This document shows, one piece after another, positions 4,586 to 9,457 of a stretch of 9,457 nt of DNA (position 1 is its first letter; each line of letters begins with the position of its first letter). Source of the stretch: Pseudomonadota bacterium (GTDB lineage Bacteria > Pseudomonadota > Gammaproteobacteria > GRL18); assembly GCA_030632745.1 (NCBI GenBank), contig DAOVUE010000022.1, forward strand, positions 1 through 9,457. Reading direction: 5' to 3'. Both the position numbers and the translations under genes were made by a program. The notes beneath the pieces were generated by a model. That model was not told the origin of the DNA and did not search any database. It saw only the letters and a program-made list of their open reading frames with translations.

Positions 4586-6040
4586 TCAAAAAAGCGGACC
4601 AAGCATTGCAATGGTATTATTTATTAAACGACGAGACATAGGCCATGCACTAACTTCATCCAGAGTGACCGGGTGTGAATGGCTGATATATTCCTGCTGA
4701 CGCTGGCGCAGCTCGGCACTCAACTCAGGGTCATACAATAAAATATTATTTTCATAGTTTAATTCAAAGCTGCGGCGATCCATATTAGCAGAACCAATAA
4801 GTGTTATTTCCCCGTCCATAGTCAGTGTTTTTGCATGCAGCAATCCCCCTTCATATTCGTAAATTTTCACTCCGGCTTTCAGCAGATCAGCGTAGTAGCT
4901 TCGACTGGCAGCACCCACCATCCACGAATCATTTCTGGCAGGGAAAATAATACTCGCATCTACACCGCGATAAGCGGCTGAACAAAGTGCATTCTGCATC
5001 GCTTCATCCGGTACATAATAAGGACTGGAAATAAGCAGTTCATGTTGAGCGGCATACATAAGAGATTCAAACATCTCCGGCATGGCAGAATAACGTACTG
5101 TCGGGCCGGTACCAATAACCTGAGCAGGAAAGCCCGGTTTAGGTGCCCACAGCGGCTGTTTCAGCAGGTCATTAATATCTTCATCGACAGAAGTCATCCA
5201 GTCACTGGCAAAAACATATTGGTTCTGAACGGCTATCGGACCTTCAAAGCGCATCATAACATCCACCCAGGGTGCATATTTCGCCTTGACACGAAACTCA
5301 GGATCAGCACAGTTCTGGCTTCCGCAATAGGTAATATTGCTATCAATAACAACTATTTTACGATGATTCCTCAGATCGATGCGTCCGCTAAAGGGTCTTA
5401 GCAATGGATTGCCTATAGGCAGTGCCCTGGCCGTATGCACTCCGGCTTGCTGCATACCCTGCCAGTGCTCAGAGTGAATCATTGCACGTGAACCCAGATC
5501 ATCAGCCATGGCTCTGCACACAACACCCCGGGCCGCTGCACGTTTTAGTGCATTAACAATTTTAAGCCCGTTAGTATCGCTTAACCAGATATAGAACAGT
5601 ACATGAACGTGATGTTCAGCACTATCAATATCTGCAGCCATGGCATCAATTGCGGCATTAGAGCTGGCCATCAAACGTGCCGAATTACCACCCATTGGCT
5701 GAAAATGATTGATTGACTGCCCGACACAAAAAAGCGGCTGATACTTTAACGGTGTATTCACTGCAAGCTTATGCTTATCCTGCGGCAAAACTTCTGGAAA
5801 GTCAGGCATTTGTTTAACTACATTACGCAGTCGTGCAACACGCTTGCGGCCAATGTTTATCTCTCCAAAAAATATATAGAGCAGCATACCAGCTATGGGC
5901 AATGCAAGAATAACCACCACCCAGGCAATACGTGAGGCAGGCTGGCGATGAGGCCGCAGCATGACTCTCACAATAAAGAACAATTGAACCAGTATATGCA
6001 GCAGAAAAACTATCATTGATTCATACGATACAATATGCAT
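4586..6040 (-). CDS. cls: Cardiolipin synthase, ClsA type
   Basis: A 484-residue inner-membrane enzyme of the phospholipase D superfamily that makes cardiolipin from phosphatidylglycerol. The N-terminus has two membrane segments (about 8-28 and 38-58), followed by the ClsA-like segment GEINIGRKR. Two HKD active sites are intact: His226-x-Lys228-x4-Asp233 (HRKIVVID, followed by YCGSQN) and His402-x-Lys404-x4-Asp409 (HAKTLTMD, followed by IGSANMDRRSFELNYE). The length equals that of E. coli ClsA. The ATG at 6040 is preferred because it gives the first membrane helix a normal leader; its ribosome-binding site is weak (GAAG 8 nt upstream), and Met9 is the alternative. It lies 53 nt after the coiled-coil gene on the same strand, with no promoter recognised between them, so the two likely form an operon under the palindrome promoter near 6700-6790. 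Confidence 0.95.
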   Translation of the reverse strand: MHIVSYESMIVFLLHILVQLFFIVRVMLRPHRQPASRIAWVVVILALPIAGMLLYIFFGEINIGRKRVARLRNVVKQMPDFPEVLPQDKHKLAVNTPLKYQPLFCVGQSINHFQPMGGNSARLMASSNAAIDAMAADIDSAEHHVHVLFYIWLSDTNGLKIVNALKRAAARGVVCRAMADDLGSRAMIHSEHWQGMQQAGVHTARALPIGNPLLRPFSGRIDLRNHRKIVVIDSNITYCGSQNCADPEFRVKAKYAPWVDVMMRFEGPIAVQNQYVFASDWMTSVDEDINDLLKQPLWAPKPGFPAQVIGTGPTVRYSAMPEMFESLMYAAQHELLISSPYYVPDEAMQNALCSAAYRGVDASIIFPARNDSWMVGAASRSYYADLLKAGVKIYEYEGGLLHAKTLTMDGEITLIGSANMDRRSFELNYENNILLYDPELSAELRQRQQEYISHSHPVTLDEVSAWPMSRRLINNTIAMLGPLF

Positions 6041-6093
6041 ATACTAATCTTCAATATAGTCTTAATTGTGCAGACTGATTATTATTTTTCAAT

Positions 6094-6507
6094 TTACCCG
6101 GCAACATCAATAGCCAGTTTTCTCGCTTTAAGTGCATCAACAATAGCAACTTCAGCTTCTATACAGCTTAGAGCAGCAACCATTATCGCATCCAGTGCCT
6201 GCTGTTCTTTTTTATCTGCCTGTTTTTCAATTTTCTCAATATCACGATCAACTTTCCAGTCTTCAACTTTGGTCACCAGATCATTTGTTGTTTCTTCAAT
6301 ATATTCTTTAATACGCTGCACCGCATCGCCGGCCTGCTCTCGTTTGAGTTCAAGTTTTTGTTTAGCCTTCTCTAAATCAGCATCCAGAGTTTTCAGCTCT
6401 GTTTTTGCGGCTGCTTTAACCTGATTACTCACCTGAGACAGGTGTTCTTCAATATGATGAATTTCATTTTGTAATTGATTACATGAATCTTTCATTTTTT
6501 CACTCAT
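6094..6507 (-). CDS. Coiled-coil hypothetical protein upstream of cls
   Basis: A 137-residue, highly charged, almost entirely helical protein with no signal peptide or membrane segment. Heptad-like stretches run through about residues 10-105 (for example LQNEIHHIEEHLSQV, DLEKAKQKLELKREQ, KIEKQADKKEQQALD), then an amphipathic Ala/Val/Ile-rich helix at 105-132 (AIMVAALSCIEAEVAIVDAL) that could bind membrane or a partner. Cys9 and Cys115 are the only cysteines. The ATG at 6507 has AAGGA 7 nt upstream. No family can be named with confidence; it resembles apolipoprotein- or phasin-like helical proteins in composition only. It is the first gene of the probable operon with cardiolipin synthase, which hints at a membrane-associated role (inference). 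Confidence 0.75.
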   Translation of the reverse strand: MSEKMKDSCNQLQNEIHHIEEHLSQVSNQVKAAAKTELKTLDADLEKAKQKLELKREQAGDAVQRIKEYIEETTNDLVTKVEDWKVDRDIEKIEKQADKKEQQALDAIMVAALSCIEAEVAIVDALKARKLAIDVAG

Positions 6508-6655
6508 TGTCTATTCCTTAATATTATTTCGGGTTATTTTTTCTATCAATTATAGATAAAGATTAGAGCATTTCAATCATTATGCCGTTCTATTTTATGG
6601 AAGAGGTTCAGGTTATGCAGTTTATTCTGGATAAAATCATTATTGCCTACGGCAG

Positions 6656-6690
6656 AAGATAAGATAAGATAATAAAAGATGAGATGAGAT
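6656..6690 (-). repeat. Seven tandem pentamers (RAGAT) at the predicted 5' end of the cls-operon leader
   Basis: On the plus strand the 35 bases read AAGAT x3, AATAA, AAGAT, GAGAT x2, so six of seven pentamers fit RAGAT. Transcripts starting from the -10 at 6694-6699 would begin at about 6687, inside the repeat, and carry about seven AUCUY-type pentamers at their 5' end. The remaining leader to the ATG at 6507 is AT-rich and shows nothing else. Confidence 0.6.
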
Positions 6691-6693
6691 TAT

Positions 6694-6789
6694 TTTATAG
6701 TAATAACAGGGGGTAAAACTACTGGATAATAGTTGAGATTTTATCATCACAGGAACAGGACAGACCCTGTAAGATTAAACTATAGTTTA
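6694..6789 (-). promoter_or_regulatory. Activator-type promoter of the coiled-coil/cls operon; palindrome shared with kch
   Basis: In minus-strand order: the perfect palindrome TAAACTATAGTTTA (6776-6789), CTGTCCTG (6756-6763), the 16-mer TCAACTATTATCCAGT (6721-6736), 21 nt, then TATAAA (6694-6699). The palindrome-to-16-mer offset is 55 bp, against 53 bp at the PagL-like promoter. There is no acceptable -35. The leader to the ATG at 6507 would be about 180 nt. The symmetric palindrome also lies about 118-134 bp upstream of the kch start candidates, so it could serve both directions. The gap as a whole spans 6508-6915. Confidence 0.6.
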
Positions 6790-6915
6790 CACTCCACTGA
6801 AAAGATCACAAATTCAGCAATCTTAGTTCAAAACACTTATAGGAATGTGGACAATGTCATGATACTATCTGGAGTTATTAAAAGTTATTAAACCATTACT
6901 TTGACCACATCAACA
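6790..6915 (+). other. kch upstream region, no clear promoter or ribosome-binding site
   Basis: No convincing -35/-10 pair is seen. TATAGG near 6837-6842 and GATACT at 6861-6866 are possible -10 elements without matching -35 boxes, consistent with activator dependence. GGAG at 6871-6874 is too far from either start candidate (TTG 6901, ATG 6916) to act as a normal ribosome-binding site. Confidence 0.3.
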
Positions 6916-8133
6916 ATGTTAAACACCCGTATTCAGCAGATTATAAGTTCATTATCTGAGAAAACTTATTATCCTTATGTACCGCTCGCCCTGGGCGTGG
7001 CTCTGCTGGGTCTGCTGCATCTGTTCTCTGTGCTTGATCCGGTAATGGCTATGCACCAGCATCTGAATACACCCGGCAGCCTTCGGCATGAACTGATTGG
7101 TGTCAATCTGGCTGATATTGTACATTTTTCCTTCAGCGTATTCGTTCTGATGGTGGCATTTGGCTTATGGTTTCGTTCACGTATTTCCTGGTTACTCTCA
7201 GTAGTGTCTTTAATTGTTGGAATAATTTACACCATGCAGTCACAGACATCCATTGAAGTCTGGTTTTTGTTCTATAAATTGGTATTGCTGGGCTTATTAG
7301 TCACCAGCCGAAAAAATTTCAATCGTCAGAATATGCGTCTTGACACGTTTTCTGCACTGATTTCAGTCATCGTATTGTTTTGCTATGCAGTGTTCGGTAC
7401 TTATTCTCTTGGTGATCAGTTTTCACCTCATGTCGACACTCTAATTGATGCCTTCTATGTATCAGTCATTACCATAACGACTGTCGGCTATGGCGATTTC
7501 TCACCCGTCACAGTAGAAGCACGTCTGTTCGTGGTTTCCACTATCATTTTCAGTATTTCCGTACTGTCAACTGCAATTGGTGCCACACTGATACCGGCTC
7601 TGATTCAAAAAATCAAGAAAATTAGCATTGAGAAGGAAGAAAGAATGAATCGCACTAACCACTACATCATCGTCGGCTATAGCGCATTGTCGGCCAATAC
7701 CTATATAGAATTAAGCAACCGCAAAGAACACATCACCGTCATTCTTAAAAACCAGCCGGACGGAGCACTATTCGCTGATAAGGATATTGACCTTATTATA
7801 GGAGACGGCAGTGATGCTAAAGTATTACTTCAAGCCGGTGCAGAAAATGCGAAGGCCATTTTAGCCTTACTGGATGATGATTCCGAGAATGCCTTTGTTA
7901 TCCTTGCGGCCAAGGAACTACAAGTCAAAGCCAAGACAGTGGCAGCGGTTAACAGCAGATATCATCTGCATAGAATTCGCCGCGTACATCCTGATATGAT
8001 TCTTGCACCTCAGGTACTGGGTGGAGAACTACTGACCAGTATGCTGGTGGGTGAACGGATTGATATCAACAGTATTATGAGTCACCTGCTGGGACAGACT
8101 GAAACAAATGATTCCAGTGACGCTAAAAAATGA
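6916..8133 (+). CDS. kch: Kch-type voltage-gated-like potassium channel with RCK domain
   Basis: An inner-membrane K+ channel of 405 residues, alignable by eye with E. coli Kch (417 residues) from end to end. Hydrophobic segments at about 22-40, 65-86, 92-107, 115-130, 145-163 and 205-228 fit a six-helix channel. The pore loop holds the selectivity filter TVGYGD at 189-194, next to the DAFYVSVITIT pore helix. The cytosolic RCK/TrkA-N domain starts near 248 with HYIIVGYS (glycine motif 254-256), has GDGSD at 296-300, and ends with the Kch-like HPDMILAPQVLGGELL at 358-373. The start is uncertain: ATG 6916 is taken over TTG 6901 because it is ATG, but neither has a ribosome-binding site, and a TAA at 6889 excludes anything further upstream. 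There is no typical S4 arginine ladder, as in E. coli Kch. Confidence 0.93.
   Translation: MLNTRIQQIISSLSEKTYYPYVPLALGVALLGLLHLFSVLDPVMAMHQHLNTPGSLRHELIGVNLADIVHFSFSVFVLMVAFGLWFRSRISWLLSVVSLIVGIIYTMQSQTSIEVWFLFYKLVLLGLLVTSRKNFNRQNMRLDTFSALISVIVLFCYAVFGTYSLGDQFSPHVDTLIDAFYVSVITITTVGYGDFSPVTVEARLFVVSTIIFSISVLSTAIGATLIPALIQKIKKISIEKEERMNRTNHYIIVGYSALSANTYIELSNRKEHITVILKNQPDGALFADKDIDLIIGDGSDAKVLLQAGAENAKAILALLDDDSENAFVILAAKELQVKAKTVAAVNSRYHLHRIRRVHPDMILAPQVLGGELLTSMLVGERIDINSIMSHLLGQTETNDSSDAKK
7633..7647 (+). promoter_or_regulatory. Internal Shine-Dalgarno and ATG inside kch (possible soluble RCK product)
   Basis: AAGGA at 7633-7637 lies 7 nt before the in-frame ATG at 7645 (Met244), right before the RCK domain. 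This is the best ribosome-binding site in the gene, far better than that of the main start. An internal start here would yield a soluble RCK protein of about 162 residues, as known for the archaeal channel MthK and proposed for E. coli Kch Met240. Confidence 0.5.
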
Positions 8134-8139
8134 GCGTCA
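8118..8139 (+). terminator. Stem-loop overlapping the kch stop codon
   Basis: TGACGCT (8118-8124) pairs with AGCGTCA (8133-8139) across an 8-nt loop that contains part of the stop codon; TCCTTTAAA follows. The U-tract is short, so the terminator is weak. Confidence 0.4.
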
Positions 8140-8356
8140 TCCTTTAAACCTAAATAACGCCCACACTCCAAAGCACGTATTTACCAGGCGTCATTCCCGC
8201 ACGTCCCCTTGATGAAGAACTGTTCGAGCCCAATAATTTCAGCTTAAGTATTCTGGACAAAACTATAAAAACAGACTATAAAAAAAGTACTTGTATTATT
8301 TTACAAGAATCTCTTAAGTTTTTTTTAAATCTTCCGATAACATTAAAGGAACACAG
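8140..8356. other. Intergenic region with a fragment of the GTCATTCCC repeat
   Basis: CGTCATTCCCGCA at 8189-8201 is the exact inverse of bases 4524-4536 at the right end of the MITE-like element; no partner arm follows, so it is a remnant or an inserted end. A 6-bp stem CTTGTA/TACAAG lies at 8290-8307, followed by a T-run at 8319-8326. No gene is supported. Confidence 0.35.
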
Positions 8357-8748
8357 ATGACAACTTATATCCTGAATTCAAGTAATAAATGCTAACAAAC
8401 AAATAACATCCTCAAAGCAGATTATAAAGCTTTTTTTAATTTTAGTGATTGCACTTTTAAGTACTGTGTAAATAGCTTCTGCAGCCGACAAGATTTCACC
8501 CATGACGGTTGAAGGGACAACGTCAGTCTCTACAGATGAAGCAAAAAAATTATTTGATGCCGGAGCATTATTCGTCGATGTCCGCAGAAGCCAAAAAATC
8601 CGCTCCTATCGTCATTTACTGCAATGGTGAAGACTGTCTGAGAAGTGCTAAAGCCAGCAAAATGGCCGTTGGGTGGGGATTTACCAAGGTCAATTATTAT
8701 CGTGATGGTTTTCCTGCCTGGAAAAAAGCTGGATACCCCATTGAGTAG
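8357..8748 (+). pseudogene. Decayed periplasmic single-domain rhodanese
   Basis: Remnants of an exported rhodanese lie in two frames. AAAGGA precedes an ATG at 8357 whose frame closes after 12 codons. In another frame, 8409-8489 encodes a signal peptide (KQIIKLFLILVIALLSTV, stop TAA at 8469, then IASAAD). This continues as the mature start KISPMTVEGTTSVSTDEAKK, then LFDAGALFVDVR, and shifts out of frame near 8587. The third frame, to the TAG at 8746, encodes the C-terminal half SAEAKKSAPIVIYCNGEDC followed by LRSAKASKMAVGWGFTKV and YYRDGFPAWKKAGYPIE, with the catalytic-loop Cys in IYCNG. The middle (roughly 30 residues with the usual DW..GRIPGA segment) is missing. Frameshift, nonsense codon and internal deletion together argue for a dead gene; intact members transfer sulfane sulfur. 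It lies 37 nt before the sensor gene. Confidence 0.82.
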
Positions 8749-8785
8749 TGAGTTAATTTAATCCAAAAATACGCGAGTTCATATT

Positions 8786-9457
8786 ATGAATCTAAAAAAT
8801 AGAATTGTAGTAACAGTCACCATAATAATTATCATTACTGTATGTGCCGGCTTCATAGCCAGTTACTTTAAGATGAAAACCTCAGAAAGTCGTTATAATG
8901 AACTCGCCACCAGCGCTAATCAACAGTTATGGGATTTGATTATATCAAATCAATATGCTGTCATGAGCCCCAACATAAAGGATATTACCCGGGATCATCA
9001 ATTAAAAAAAGCCCTTGAGGAAAAAGATATTGCACTAATAAAAGAAAACAGCAGCACGGCATTTAACGTCTTGAAAGGTCAGAATGTACTCTCAAATATT
9101 CAGATTATGGATATAAATGGCGTTATTTTATTTGATGCAATTAACCCCTCCACTCATTCATCAATCAGTCAACTGGCCTTACATGCTATTCAGGAAAAAA
9201 AGAATCAAACGTCAATTACTCAAAATCAAAGAGGCTATCTGCAGTCAGAACTGGTTTTTCTTATTACTAAAAGAGGCGAAATTATTGGTGCAGGTTCCTA
9301 TACCCTAAAATTAACTCATGCTATACAGGCTTTAAAAGAAATACATCATTCTCAGGTTTATATTACAGACAAAGCAGGTAATCTCGAGTCCCACTCTGAC
9401 ATTGATTTGGAAGATGAACTCAATGCACTGTCCCTGCCTTTTGAGCAGGGCAAACAT
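8786..9457 (+). CDS. Membrane sensor/transducer with periplasmic Cache-like domain, N-terminal part
   Basis: An open frame of 224 codons that runs off the window. Residues 1-6 are basic, 7-28 form a membrane helix (IVVTVTIIIIITVCAGFIAS), and an extracytoplasmic sensor region follows. A helical stretch (30-100) leads to Cache-like beta strands: NIQIMDINGVILFDA at 104-118, SELVFLITKRGEIIGAG at 154-170 and SQVYITDKAGNLESHS at 189-204. The 'xxxDxNGxIL' and 'ITDKAGNL' turns are typical of Cache folds in chemoreceptors, diguanylate cyclases and sensor kinases. The signalling domain lies beyond the window, so the output type is unknown. The ATG at 8786 has only a weak GCGAG upstream, and no better start gives the membrane anchor. 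It follows the rhodanese pseudogene by 37 nt and may once have been cotranscribed with it. Confidence 0.8.
   Translation, partial: MNLKNRIVVTVTIIIIITVCAGFIASYFKMKTSESRYNELATSANQQLWDLIISNQYAVMSPNIKDITRDHQLKKALEEKDIALIKENSSTAFNVLKGQNVLSNIQIMDINGVILFDAINPSTHSSISQLALHAIQEKKNQTSITQNQRGYLQSELVFLITKRGEIIGAGSYTLKLTHAIQALKEIHHSQVYITDKAGNLESHSDIDLEDELNALSLPFEQGKH

Noticed and set aside
5042..5401. Plus-strand open frame of 119 codons
   Set aside because: It is antisense to the HKD region of cardiolipin synthase; its residues are explained by the opposite strand.
6035..6424. Plus-strand open frame of 129 codons
   Set aside because: It is antisense to the coiled-coil gene; the Ser/Ala-rich low-complexity product is the mirror of its Glu/Lys-rich codons.
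6582..6662. 26-codon open frame ending in the AAGAT repeat
   Set aside because: No good ribosome-binding site and no recognisable product; it overlaps the predicted leader of the cls operon on the other strand.
8154..8360. Long stop-free frame between kch and the rhodanese remnant
   Set aside because: It has no ATG, GTG or TTG start with a ribosome-binding site and no family resemblance; part is the GTCATTCCC repeat remnant.
8509..8748. 79-codon frame as an intact small rhodanese gene
   Set aside because: Its first 24 or so codons read out of frame through the true mature N-terminus of the rhodanese (frame at 8487), so it is a fragment of the broken gene rather than a gene with its own start.
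9117..9308. Plus-strand open frame of 63 codons
   Set aside because: It lies out of frame inside the Cache-type sensor gene, whose frame is open from 8786 to the window end.

Overview
The window reads as a chromosomal stretch of an AT-rich Gram-negative bacterium, most likely a gammaproteobacterium. It encodes a PagL-type outer-membrane lipid A deacylase, a lipoprotein with a clean lipobox, a ClsA-type cardiolipin synthase and a potassium channel that resembles Escherichia coli Kch along its whole length. It also carries a short mobile repeat with the GTCATTCCC/GGGAATGAC core seen in many environmental proteobacteria. The genus cannot be read from the sequence.

Layout. 1-867 (minus): a two-component pair, a FixJ/NarL-class response regulator followed by the first 62 codons of a probable periplasmic-sensing histidine kinase. 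904-1329: a long regulatory intergenic region. 1330-2321 (plus): a secreted Ysc84/DUF1134-like protein and a CYTH triphosphatase-like enzyme. 2406-3159 (minus): a MntA/HepT toxin-antitoxin pair with what looks like a leaderless promoter. 3209-4165 (minus): a PagL-like enzyme and a small lipoprotein. 4347-4554: a 208-bp MITE-like element bounded by TA. 4586-6507 (minus): a coiled-coil protein followed by cardiolipin synthase. 6916-8133 (plus): kch. 8357-8748: a decayed periplasmic rhodanese. 8786-9457 (plus): the N-terminus of a membrane sensor cut off by the window end.

The most interesting signal is regulatory. The promoters of the PagL-like gene and of the coiled-coil/cls operon share an architecture: a perfect 14-bp palindrome TAAACTATAGTTTA, then 53-55 bp downstream an identical 16-mer TCAACTATTATCCAGT, then a TATA-type -10 about 20 nt further on. 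The palindrome also lies upstream of kch, and degenerate copies sit in front of the response-regulator gene itself. It resembles, from memory, the ATAAAC-N4-GTTTAT boxes of the FixJ-class regulators StyR and TodT. The simplest reading is a local envelope-remodelling regulon: the two-component system at the left edge would control lipid A deacylation, cardiolipin synthesis and possibly K+ conductance. This is inference, but the repeated sequence blocks are directly visible.
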